DNA from: Chryseosolibacter sp039917935
GTDB lineage: Bacteria > Bacteroidota > Bacteroidia > Cytophagales > Cyclobacteriaceae
Reading direction: 5' to 3'
Assembly (NCBI GenBank): GCA_039917935.1
Contig: JBDSIM010000246.1
Location: 1 to 53,160, forward strand
Length of the DNA: 53,160 nt
Shown here: piece by piece, positions 24,652 through 32,005 of the stretch
Numbering within the stretch: the first letter of the stretch is position 1
Layout: every line of letters begins with the position of its first letter
Notes under the pieces: model-generated
What the model was told of the DNA's origin: nothing
Databases searched by the model: none
The model's input: the letters and a program-made list of their open reading frames with translations, nothing else
Translations under genes and position numbers: made by a program

Positions 24652-25392
24652 ATGAAACTTCTTAAAGGGCTTTACACAGTTTACGGCGTCATTATCTTTT
24701 TTACTCTGTTTCTTATATTTTTCTTTTTGCTGCTGATACCGATATTTTTTCCTAAAAAGTTCCGGCTGGTCGGCAAGTTAAATCGCTGGTGGGCAAAGCT
24801 GGTGCTTGTGTTTATAGGCATTCCCGTTCGGGTTGAATATGAAAATCGACTGAATCCGAAAAGGCAATATATTTTTTGCCCCAATCATTGTTCTTATATG
24901 GATATCGCAACGCTCGCGCTAAATACACACGACACCGTGTTTGTGGGAAAGAATGATATGGAAAATATTCCAGTGTTTGGATTCATGTACAGCAAACTTC
25001 ACATCACGGTTGACCGGGCTAAACTCAAAAGCCGGTATATTACCCTGGTGAAATCACTGAAAGCCCTTGATCAGGGCAAAAGTCTGGTGATTTTTCCGGA
25101 GGGTGGCATTGTATCGAAACATCCGCCTGTCATGGGGGAATTTAAGGATGGGGCATTCCGGGCGGCTATCGAAAAACAAATCGCTATTGTTCCTGTCACC
25201 ATTCCATATAATTGGATAATTTTGCCGGGTGATCAATTTCTTTTGCACTGGAGACCTATGAAAGTCATCTTTCACGAACCCATCGACCCTTCGATTTATA
25301 CACTAAAGGAATTGGATATTTTTAAAAAGCGCGTAAGGACTGTTATTGAAAAAGAGCTGCAAAATCAATTTACAAAGCACCATGAAAATTAA
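24652..25392 (+). CDS. 1-acyl-sn-glycerol-3-phosphate acyltransferase (PlsC family)
   Basis: 246 residues. One N-terminal hydrophobic helix (VYGVIIFFTLFLIFFFLLLI) anchors it to the membrane. The catalytic HxxxxD motif is in CPNHCSYMDIATL and the glycerol-phosphate binding block is VIFPEGGIVSKHPP, with FKDGAFRAAIEKQIAIVPV after it. It should acylate lysophosphatidate or a related lipid. Its last 11 bases overlap gatC, implying a shared transcript with gatC and a second PlsC-like gene. Confidence 0.88.
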   Translation: MKLLKGLYTVYGVIIFFTLFLIFFFLLLIPIFFPKKFRLVGKLNRWWAKLVLVFIGIPVRVEYENRLNPKRQYIFCPNHCSYMDIATLALNTHDTVFVGKNDMENIPVFGFMYSKLHITVDRAKLKSRYITLVKSLKALDQGKSLVIFPEGGIVSKHPPVMGEFKDGAFRAAIEKQIAIVPVTIPYNWIILPGDQFLLHWRPMKVIFHEPIDPSIYTLKELDIFKKRVRTVIEKELQNQFTKHHEN

Positions 25393-25669
25393 CCGCGAAC
25401 TTCTGGATAAAATTGCCCATCTCGCGCGTTTGGAATTCGATGAGAAGGATGCCGATAAAATGATGAAGGACATGACCGACATCGTCAATTGGGTGGAGAA
25501 ATTAAAAGAAGTTGACACGGAAAGCATTGAGCCATTAACGACCATGTCACATGAAATCAACGCCTGGCGCGAAGATGAAGTAAAAGATCACCTGAGCCAT
25601 GAACGCGCCCTTCGGCACGCACCAAAAAAAGACGCAGATTATTTCCGCGTACCTAAAGTTTTAGAGTAA
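25382..25669 (+). CDS. gatC: Asp/Glu-tRNA(Asn/Gln) amidotransferase subunit C
   Basis: 95 residues from the ATG at 25382, inside the end of the preceding plsC gene. MKINRELLDKIAHLARLEFD, VNWVEKLKEVDTESIEPLT and a DYFRVPKVLE tail are the three hallmark segments of GatC. It forms part of the GatCAB complex that converts Glu-tRNA(Gln) or Asp-tRNA(Asn) to the amidated forms. gatA and gatB are not in the window, so the complex is encoded at scattered loci. It is flanked on both sides by PlsC-family genes in one direction. Confidence 0.95.
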   Translation: MKINRELLDKIAHLARLEFDEKDADKMMKDMTDIVNWVEKLKEVDTESIEPLTTMSHEINAWREDEVKDHLSHERALRHAPKKDADYFRVPKVLE

Positions 25670-25683
25670 ACCTTAGCGCTCCT

Positions 25684-26421
25684 TTGAATATTGTACAGTC
25701 TGTATTCAGTCTTTTCTACAAGATATGGGTCTTCCTGGTCTTCACAGGCTTCATGATTTTATTGTTGCCCGGCATCGTCTTGCCTTTTTTGTTGGGCCAG
25801 CGTTTTGGTTCCATCGGTTACGCATTCCTTTGGTTATGGAGCTGGATATTCAGTAAGCTTACTTTTATCCGCTATCAGTTTTATGGGAAGGAACATTTCC
25901 GGAAAAACAAGGCCTATATTTATGTAAGCAATCATACCTCCTTTCTGGATATACCCGGCCTTACCATGTTATTGCCTCGTCAATTCAGGCCACTTGCCAA
26001 AAAAGAGCTGTTAAAGATTCCTGTTTTTGCGTGGATTGCGAAGACAGCCACCATTATCGTAGACCGATCGAGTCATGAAAGCCGGAAAAAAAGTATGGAC
26101 CGATTAAAGGCGTTTCTCCGGGAGGGCATCTCAATCCTGATCTTTGTAGAGGGTACCCAGAACCGGACCAAAAATCCTTTACAACCATTCCACGATGGCG
26201 CTTTTCGTATTGCCGTCGATACACAACAACCGGTACTCCCTATGGTTGTTCTGGGGGCTGGCGCTTTGATGCCCCCTGGAACCATTAACCTAAGACCCGG
26301 ATTAATCCGCATTTACGTAGGAAAGGAAATTCCAACCCAAGGGCTAACAGTATCACAGGTTGGAGAGCTCAAGCAGATGACTTTTGTGGCGATGACAGAG
26401 ATGATCGTTGAGCACCAATAA
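25684..26421 (+). CDS. Second PlsC-family acyltransferase
   Basis: 245 residues from a TTG start 14 bases after gatC; no better start is seen. Two N-terminal hydrophobic helices are followed by SNHTSFLDIPGL (HxxxxD) and LIFVEGTQNRTKNPLQPFHD. Motif III is FVEGTQNRT, where the usual FPEGTRS has Val for Pro and Gln for Arg, a departure that might change acceptor preference. PVLPMVVLGAG completes motif IV. It is a paralogue of the plsC upstream of gatC, at low identity. Lysophospholipid or ornithine-lipid type acylation is possible. Confidence 0.85.
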   Translation: MNIVQSVFSLFYKIWVFLVFTGFMILLLPGIVLPFLLGQRFGSIGYAFLWLWSWIFSKLTFIRYQFYGKEHFRKNKAYIYVSNHTSFLDIPGLTMLLPRQFRPLAKKELLKIPVFAWIAKTATIIVDRSSHESRKKSMDRLKAFLREGISILIFVEGTQNRTKNPLQPFHDGAFRIAVDTQQPVLPMVVLGAGALMPPGTINLRPGLIRIYVGKEIPTQGLTVSQVGELKQMTFVAMTEMIVEHQ

Positions 26422-26962
26422 TATTTGAGCGCCGGCATCTTCACCCCAGTCCGCTTCCGGCCTTGGGATATGCACTAGATTAATGTTTTGTTTCACCAGA
26501 CTCACTCCAAATTTTTCCGAAGGTAGAGTCCAGGAAACTCAACCTAAAATTTTAGAGTGAGCTTTATGCAACTATCCGGGAGAGATGTTCCTGAGATAAG
26601 TGAACTGTCAATTGGAGCGAGTCGTAACCACCCCCGTTCGGCCGAGGGCGTGATGGTAATTTTTCCCCTCCTTTTTTCAAGGAGGGGAACGTCATGCGCC
26701 TGGCGCAGGACGAGGGGTGGTTGAACCCAGTCTTAGGACATGTACCGATTAAAGCTCTGCTTTGCCGATGTCATCCCCCAAAAATTCTCTGAAGAAACAA
26801 AGTCCAGGATAAGCTCAACTTAGAATTATAGAGTAAATTTTACTCAACTATCCGAAAGAGATGTTGCTGATCTAAGTATACTGTTGATTGGAGAGAGCCG
26901 TAACCACCCCCGTTCGGCCGCTAGCGGCGGAACGTCCCCTCCTTGAAAAAGGAGGGGAAATT
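26422..26962. repeat. Intergenic repeat block: diverged ~145-bp direct duplication plus palindromic elements
   Basis: No gene is seen in these 541 bases. A unit at about 26505-26650 is repeated at about 26777-26920 with many substitutions; shared landmarks are GAGTCCAGGA/AAGTCCAGGA, CAACTATCCG, AGAGATGTT and CGTAACCACCCCCGTTCGGC. Each ends in an AACCACCCCCG start of a palindromic element. The first element (26626-26722) ends in CGAGGGGTGGTT, giving 9-bp inverted ends, with a CCCCTCCTT/AAGGAGGGG hairpin inside. The second keeps only its left end and the hairpin. This resembles small non-coding mobile or REP-like sequences. Confidence 0.75.
26936..26957. terminator. Strong hairpin next to the rsmG 3' end
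   Basis: CCCCTCCTT and AAGGAGGGG pair perfectly over 9 bp around a GAAA loop, 5 bases past the rsmG stop on the minus strand. It is part of the dispersed element described for this intergenic block and can terminate transcription from either side, though it lacks a long U-tract. Confidence 0.6.
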
Positions 26963-27592
26963 CTAAAGGGGAATATAGACGACCTTCTTCGTTTCAAAGT
27001 ATGGTTCCTTAAAATAATCTGAAATGGTTATTACCTGATGCGATCGTTTTAGTTCGGCGAGTTCTTCATCCAAGTCGCCACCTTTGAGATATAGAATTCC
27101 ATTGTACAACGAATGCTTTGATTGTTTCTTTACCTTGCCGTTTATCCATCCATAAAATTCTTTCAACCGGGTAACCGCGCGGCTTACAATGAAATCATAT
27201 TCGCCTTTCATCTGTTCAGCCCTGATTTGTTCTGCCGAGATATTTTTGAGCCCTATGCCTTCGGCTACATTTTTAACTACCGTGATTTTCTTTCCAATAG
27301 AATCCACCAGGTGAAATTTCGCGTCAGGAAAAACAATCGCCAGGGGTATGCCCGGAAACCCTCCACCGGTACCAACATCAAGTACACTTGCGCCTGGGTT
27401 AAAGGAAGTTACTTTCGCAATTGCCAGAGAATGCAATACGTGGTTGATATACAGGTTTTCAATATCCTTTCGGGATATGACGTTTATCTTTTCGTTCCAT
27501 TCCTGGTAAAGCGGAAATAATTTCGAGAATTGCGTTTTTTGCAAATCCGTGAGATCGGGAAAATAAGAGAATATAACCTCGGCACTTTGCAA
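26963..27592 (-). CDS. rsmG: 16S rRNA (guanine527-N7)-methyltransferase
   Basis: 209 residues from a TTG start 11 bases after the sigma-factor gene; no ATG is available nearby. EWNEKINVISRKDIENLYIN followed by HVLHSL and the SAM motif VLDVGTGGGFPGIPLAIVFP are diagnostic of RsmG (GidB), and FIVSRAVTRLKEF is the catalytic region. It methylates N7 of G527 in 16S rRNA; loss gives low-level streptomycin resistance in other species. It is the last gene of a glycosyltransferase-sigma-rsmG run. Confidence 0.93.
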   Translation of the reverse strand: MQSAEVIFSYFPDLTDLQKTQFSKLFPLYQEWNEKINVISRKDIENLYINHVLHSLAIAKVTSFNPGASVLDVGTGGGFPGIPLAIVFPDAKFHLVDSIGKKITVVKNVAEGIGLKNISAEQIRAEQMKGEYDFIVSRAVTRLKEFYGWINGKVKKQSKHSLYNGILYLKGGDLDEELAELKRSHQVITISDYFKEPYFETKKVVYIPL

Positions 27593-27603
27593 AATAAAAT
27601 TCC

Positions 27604-28212
27604 TCAGATGTGATCGCGTTTGTTTTTAACCATCTCAAACATCAACTCGCGGGCGCGATGAAGCTGGGCTTTAACGGTTCCTAGTGGTGCGTCGAGTTCA
27701 ACAGCAATCTCCTCATAGGAGAGTTCGTGGAAATACCGCAATCTTACCAACTTTTGATATTTGGGAGGCAATTTCCCAACGAACATCTGGATTAATTCCG
27801 CTTTCTGACTTTTGATGGTCTCTTCCTGCGGATTCAGGTTTTCATCTTCTACGTCGATGGAGACCGATTGCCCGTCATCATCAGTAAAAGTATTTTCAAT
27901 ACTCAGGGTATTGAGTTTCTTTTTACGGATAAAATCTATGGTGTTATTGGTGGCAATGCGGAATAACCAGGTGCTGAAAGTAAAATCTTTTTTGAAGCGA
28001 TGAAGGCTTCGAAAGGCCTTGGCAAAAGATTCAATCATTAAATCCTCTGCATCATCCACATTCCGGACCATTTTCAGAATCATGTGGTAAACCGGACGTT
28101 TATAACGCTGCAAAAGTTTCGCGTAAGCCTTATCTTCCCCGTTGACCGCCAGGTCTATCAATCGAAAGTCCTCTACCGCCTTATCAGAAAAATCTCGTTT
28201 CAGTTCCTCCAT
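27604..28212 (-). CDS. ECF-type RNA polymerase sigma factor
   Basis: 202 residues. Region 2 spans DKAYAKLLQRYKRPVYHMIL and NVDDAEDLMIESFAKAFRSL and then FTFSTWLFRIATNNTIDFIR; region 4 is LPPKYQKLVRLRYFHELSYE followed by EIAVELDAPLGTVKAQLHRA. The linker is long and acidic (FTDDDGQSVSIDVEDENLNP). It recruits RNA polymerase to an alternative promoter set. No anti-sigma gene is adjacent, which is unusual for ECF sigma factors, so control may be transcriptional. Its start overlaps the upstream glycosyltransferase gene by 13 bases. Confidence 0.93.
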   Translation of the reverse strand: MEELKRDFSDKAVEDFRLIDLAVNGEDKAYAKLLQRYKRPVYHMILKMVRNVDDAEDLMIESFAKAFRSLHRFKKDFTFSTWLFRIATNNTIDFIRKKKLNTLSIENTFTDDDGQSVSIDVEDENLNPQEETIKSQKAELIQMFVGKLPPKYQKLVRLRYFHELSYEEIAVELDAPLGTVKAQLHRARELMFEMVKNKRDHI

Positions 28213-29336
28213 CGAATCTTTTTAGTAGTTAACGCAACAAGACCCGTTGAAAGATAGTAAATCGCATAAATAAAATCTAAGATCGGGATGGTCCACAGGG
28301 CAAACTTCAGGGTTGTTTTATTCAACATTATCCTGAAAAGGAAAATTAGCAGTATCCACCTGAGGGTAAAGGGCACAGCGGTAAAATAATTTTCTATTGC
28401 AAGAGGGTCAGTCAATCCCGTAAAGGGTAGTATCAGCCAGATGGCCAACGCTATCGAACTGAACCAGGTCATTATCCAACTGAAGCTGAATAAGCCCAAC
28501 AAGAATCGATGGGAAAAACGATATCGTTTCCCAACGGAGAGGTGCCGGACTTTTTGTTCGTAGAAAGTTGCCCAGGTTAATTTTGGAAGGGAAGTGGTTT
28601 GACTCTCTGGCGACATCTCCAAACGCGTATTCTTTCCCCTTGCATGCATATTAACATACAAGTCGTCATCACCCCCTGTGACATGCAGGAAATTATTGAA
28701 ACCTTTATTCTCCAGGAACAAAGATTTGCGATAAGCCAGGTTCCTGCCAACCCCCATGAAAGGATTTTTCATCCATCCAAACGAAAAATACTGGATGGCT
28801 GTCAACAGGGTCTCAAAGCGAATAAACCGATTTAAAAACCCGGGCTTCCACTTGTACGGGGAAAAACCCAGCACAAATTGAGTATCGCTCGTAAAATGCT
28901 GACTCATACTGTGGATCCAGCGGTTACTGTCTGGACGGCAATCCGCATCCGTGAGGAGAACCCATTCATGCATCGCAGCTTTAATCCCCAGGGTAATGCC
29001 ATATTTTTTACCGTTAACCCGCTCCGGAGTGCTTTTAACATTTACCATCCGCAGCCTGGGATCTTTTTTTGTTTCCTCCAGTAAAAAATCATACGTACCG
29101 TCATTGGAGCGATCGTTCACAATCAGCACCTCAAATACGGGATAATCCTGTGACAGCAATAGCGGAATAAGTTCCATCAGGTTTTGTGCTTCATCGTGCG
29201 CGCAAACCACTACTGACACCGGAACCTGTTCACTTTCTGGCGAAGATCTTTTTCGCCAAAAGGCACTTATGAAAACAATCAGATAAAGCAGCTGAATACC
29301 AACGGCTACCAGAAACACAACAATTAAAATCTGCAA
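28200..29336 (-). CDS. Membrane family 2 glycosyltransferase
   Basis: 378 residues from a TTG start, supported by a promoter 22 bases upstream. An N-terminal helix (ILIVVFLVAVGIQLLYLIVF) precedes the GT-A domain: VPVSVVVCAHDEAQNLMELI, VLIVNDRSNDGTYDFL, LLTDADCRPDSNRW (DxD) and VTGGDDDLYVN (catalytic ED-like block), with QKVRHLSVGKRY resembling the Q/RxxRW region. Two or three C-terminal helices follow. It probably adds sugars at the inner membrane, perhaps as a processive or lipid-linked enzyme. It starts the operon that continues to the sigma factor and rsmG. Confidence 0.87.
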   Translation of the reverse strand: MQILIVVFLVAVGIQLLYLIVFISAFWRKRSSPESEQVPVSVVVCAHDEAQNLMELIPLLLSQDYPVFEVLIVNDRSNDGTYDFLLEETKKDPRLRMVNVKSTPERVNGKKYGITLGIKAAMHEWVLLTDADCRPDSNRWIHSMSQHFTSDTQFVLGFSPYKWKPGFLNRFIRFETLLTAIQYFSFGWMKNPFMGVGRNLAYRKSLFLENKGFNNFLHVTGGDDDLYVNMHARGKNTRLEMSPESQTTSLPKLTWATFYEQKVRHLSVGKRYRFSHRFLLGLFSFSWIMTWFSSIALAIWLILPFTGLTDPLAIENYFTAVPFTLRWILLIFLFRIMLNKTTLKFALWTIPILDFIYAIYYLSTGLVALTTKKIRWRN

Positions 29337-29358
29337 AGTCTAAGCTGTTTTGAAGGCA

Positions 29359-29387
29359 CAAAGATAACTTTTGATGCCACGCACAAA
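29359..29387 (-). promoter_or_regulatory. Bacteroidota-type promoter for the glycosyltransferase-sigma-rsmG operon
   Basis: On the minus strand TTTG (29387-29384) is followed after 17 bases by TATCTTTG (29366-29359), matching the TTG / TAnnTTTG promoter of Bacteroidota with acceptable spacing. Transcription should start about 18 bases before the TTG start codon at 29336. This is the best-formed promoter in the window. Confidence 0.6.
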
Positions 29388-29628
29388 AGCATTATTTATC
29401 GGGAGCAGGCGAAAAGCCAGGCGATTTGTGTCAGATTAATTGCAGACAAAACATTTAAAACCCAAGGTCTTAAACCTTAAAAAAGTAAAATAATTAAGTC
29501 AATCCCTGTGTCAGAACGAACCTGAATCAGGCCCATTTGACTGGTTTAAAAAACCTTATGTCTCCGGCAATGACCCAGTCTTTTAATATACGGAATAATG
29601 GCGGAAAATCAAAGGAAATTAGCTTAAA

Positions 29629-29644
29629 TTGTGTGCGCAAACAA
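29629..29644 (+). promoter_or_regulatory. LacI-type operator 1
   Basis: TTGTGTGCGCAAACAA is a 16-base palindrome (14 of 16 positions symmetric) with the central CG typical of LacI/GalR-family operators. It lies 42 bases before the start of the LacI-family gene, suggesting autoregulation. Confidence 0.65.
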
Positions 29645-29649
29645 TTAAC

Positions 29650-29665
29650 CTGTGTACGCAAACAG
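29650..29665 (+). promoter_or_regulatory. LacI-type operator 2
   Basis: CTGTGTACGCAAACAG matches operator 1 at 13 of 16 bases and is a weaker palindrome around the same central CG. The two sites are 21 bases apart, two helical turns, which would allow side-by-side binding of dimers. Confidence 0.6.
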
Positions 29666-29686
29666 TAAGGGGATCTATGGCAAGTT

Positions 29687-30757
29687 ATGCATGCTAAAAA
29701 TGTACGTATTAAAGATATTGCGCAATTATCCGGGGTTTCGGTTGGAACAGTGGATCGCGTATTGCACAACCGTGGACGCGTATCGGAAGATGCTTTAAAA
29801 AAGGTGCTAACGGTTTTGGAACAAATCGATTACAAACCGAATCTGATTGCCAGAACTTTAGGATCGAACAAGGTATATCGAATCGCTGTATTGGTCCCCG
29901 ATCCCCATCAGGATCCTTACTGGGCTGCCTCCAAAGCCGGGATCGATGAGGCAGAAATGGAGTGGCACCGGTATGGCGTACACGTTGTTCCTTACTTTTT
30001 TAATCTATATGATAAAAATTCCTTTCGCGAGGTTGCGGAGAGAGTAACTCAAAATCCCCCGGATGGCCTGCTGATTGCGCCCATTTTTTATCACGAAACC
30101 CTTCCTTATTTTAAACGATTTCAGTCCCTTGGTATTCCGTACGTCCTCGTCAACACCAATATTGAACAGGCAGGTTCTTTGAGTTTTATCGGGCAGAATC
30201 TATATGAAAGTGGCAGGCTGGGGGGAGAATTAATGCACCTGTCTCAAAATGGAGCCTCCGGAGCACTGGCTGTGCTCCATATGAATGAAGACCTCGATAA
30301 CTCTGTTCACCTGGCGGAAAAAGAACGGGGCTTCAGGGAGTATTTTGAACAAAAACAATCCAATGCGTTTGAGGTCCGGACCTTAAATCTCCATAATCCA
30401 TCGCATTCAACCTTTGAAGAACAACTTTCAGCATTGCTGCAGGAATCTTCTCTGAAAGGAATTTTCGTGAGCACCTCAAAGGGCACTTATATGATGGCAT
30501 CATTCCTGGAACGTCACCCTCACGGCGTGATAAAACTAATCGGTTATGATATGCTGGAAGAAAACATCCTATACATGAAAAAAGGCGTCATCGATTTTCT
30601 CATCAACCAGAACCCTAAACGCCAGGCATTTTTAGGTATCAATCATCTGGTTGGCCATTTGATACTGAAAAAAGTTGCCCCTGCTCAGGAACTGTTACCC
30701 CTTGAGATCATCTCAAGGGAAAATATTGATTCTTATCTGAGGTCAGGAATGCATTGA
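29687..30757 (+). CDS. LacI-family transcriptional regulator
   Basis: 356 residues. NVRIKDIAQLSGVSVGTVDR followed by VLHNRGRVSEDALKKV is the N-terminal LacI helix-turn-helix, then the hinge helix and a periplasmic-binding-protein-like domain (RIAVLVPDPHQDPYWAASKA, GLLIAPIFYHETLP, LAEKERGFREYF, VIKLIGYDMLEEN). The ligand is probably a sugar or derivative. Two palindromes just upstream look like its own operators. No sugar-utilisation genes are adjacent; tgt follows on the same strand, so its targets may lie elsewhere. Confidence 0.93.
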   Translation: MHAKNVRIKDIAQLSGVSVGTVDRVLHNRGRVSEDALKKVLTVLEQIDYKPNLIARTLGSNKVYRIAVLVPDPHQDPYWAASKAGIDEAEMEWHRYGVHVVPYFFNLYDKNSFREVAERVTQNPPDGLLIAPIFYHETLPYFKRFQSLGIPYVLVNTNIEQAGSLSFIGQNLYESGRLGGELMHLSQNGASGALAVLHMNEDLDNSVHLAEKERGFREYFEQKQSNAFEVRTLNLHNPSHSTFEEQLSALLQESSLKGIFVSTSKGTYMMASFLERHPHGVIKLIGYDMLEENILYMKKGVIDFLINQNPKRQAFLGINHLVGHLILKKVAPAQELLPLEIISRENIDSYLRSGMH

Positions 30758-30811
30758 CCATTTTATGCAATCTTAGGGAAATCCCGTCTATAGCGGTATT
30801 TTCGCGCGTTT

Positions 30812-31942
30812 ATGAAATTTGATCTCATTGCCAACGATGCACAATCATCCGCAAGGGCAGGTATTATTCAAACCTACCACGGTCTGATTGAAACACCGAT
30901 TTTTATGCCCGTCGGTACAGCCGGTTCCGTGAAGGCAGTACATCAGCGGGAATTGGAAGCTGACGTGAAGGCGGAAATTATTCTGGGCAATACGTATCAT
31001 CTTTATTTGCGCCCAGGCATAGAGTTGCTCCAAAAGGCCGGCGGTCTTCACAAATTTATCGGGTGGGACAAACCCCTGTTAACAGACAGTGGAGGCTACC
31101 AGGTATATTCGCTGGCCGAAAACCGAAAAATAATTCACACTGGTGTGCAATTCAAATCCCATATCGATGGGTCATCCCATAATTTCACACCCGAGCGCGT
31201 AATGGATATTCAACGCCTAATTGGTGCTGACATAGTGATGGCTTTTGATGAATGTACCCCTTATCCCTGCGAGTATGATTACGCGAGAGCTTCCATGGAA
31301 CTCACACACAAATGGCTCACACGATGCGCGCATCGCATGCAGCAAACTGAACCCTCATATGGTTACGACCAGGCTTTGTTTCCGATTGTTCAAGGGAGTA
31401 CCTATCCGGACCTGCGCCGTCAATCAGCCGAATTTATAGCTTCACAAAGCCAACCTGGCAATGCCATCGGAGGGCTTTCGGTCGGGGAATCTCATGAGGA
31501 CATGTACGCCATGACGAATCTGGTCTGCAACATTCTTCCAGCAGATAAACCACGCTATTTAATGGGTGTTGGTACTCCGGAGAATATACTGGAATGCATA
31601 GCCTTGGGGGTTGACATGTTCGACTGCGTGATGCCCACACGGAACGCTCGAAATGGTATGCTATTTACCACTGAAGGAATCATTAATATCAGGAACGAAA
31701 AATGGAAAGATGACCTTACCCCTATTGATGAGGCCCTCGGAGGATACGCCAGTACATTTTATTCAAAGGCTTACCTTCGTCACCTGATCATAAGTAAAGA
31801 AATATTAGGCGCGCAAATTGCTACCCTTCAGAACCTTACGTTCTATCTTTGGCTGGTTAAGCAGGCAAGAAAGAAAATTCAGGAAGGTACTTTTGCCAGC
31901 TGGAAGAATAAAATGGTAAAGATAATTTCACAAAGGCTGTAA
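30812..31942 (+). CDS. tgt: tRNA-guanine transglycosylase lacking zinc ligands
   Basis: 376 residues of normal length. TDSGGYQVYSLAENRK holds the general acid/base Asp, DMFDCVMPTRNARNG the nucleophile Asp, and GGLSVGESHEDM the substrate loop. It exchanges G34 for queuine or preQ1 in the anticodons of Asp, Asn, His and Tyr tRNAs. The zinc site, Cys-x-Cys-x2-Cys plus His in E. coli, reads L309, G311, S314 and Q340 here, so all four ligands are gone. I recall Bacteroidota enzymes commonly lacking the cysteines, so this may be a lineage trait. It follows the LacI gene and leads into lptF/G. Confidence 0.93.
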   Translation: MKFDLIANDAQSSARAGIIQTYHGLIETPIFMPVGTAGSVKAVHQRELEADVKAEIILGNTYHLYLRPGIELLQKAGGLHKFIGWDKPLLTDSGGYQVYSLAENRKIIHTGVQFKSHIDGSSHNFTPERVMDIQRLIGADIVMAFDECTPYPCEYDYARASMELTHKWLTRCAHRMQQTEPSYGYDQALFPIVQGSTYPDLRRQSAEFIASQSQPGNAIGGLSVGESHEDMYAMTNLVCNILPADKPRYLMGVGTPENILECIALGVDMFDCVMPTRNARNGMLFTTEGIINIRNEKWKDDLTPIDEALGGYASTFYSKAYLRHLIISKEILGAQIATLQNLTFYLWLVKQARKKIQEGTFASWKNKMVKIISQRL

Positions 31943-32005
31943 TCGCTCATGACAGGCAGACCACAGTATTTCGGATTTGTGGTGGACGGTCAGGGGCAAA
32001 CAAGA

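Larger units (their letters stand above)
29337..29686. other. Divergent promoter region between glycosyltransferase and LacI genes
   Basis: These 350 bases contain no gene I can support. The left end holds the glycosyltransferase promoter (29359-29387, minus strand), and the right end holds two LacI-type operators (29629-29665). The middle is AT-rich without strong inverted repeats. Confidence 0.5.
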
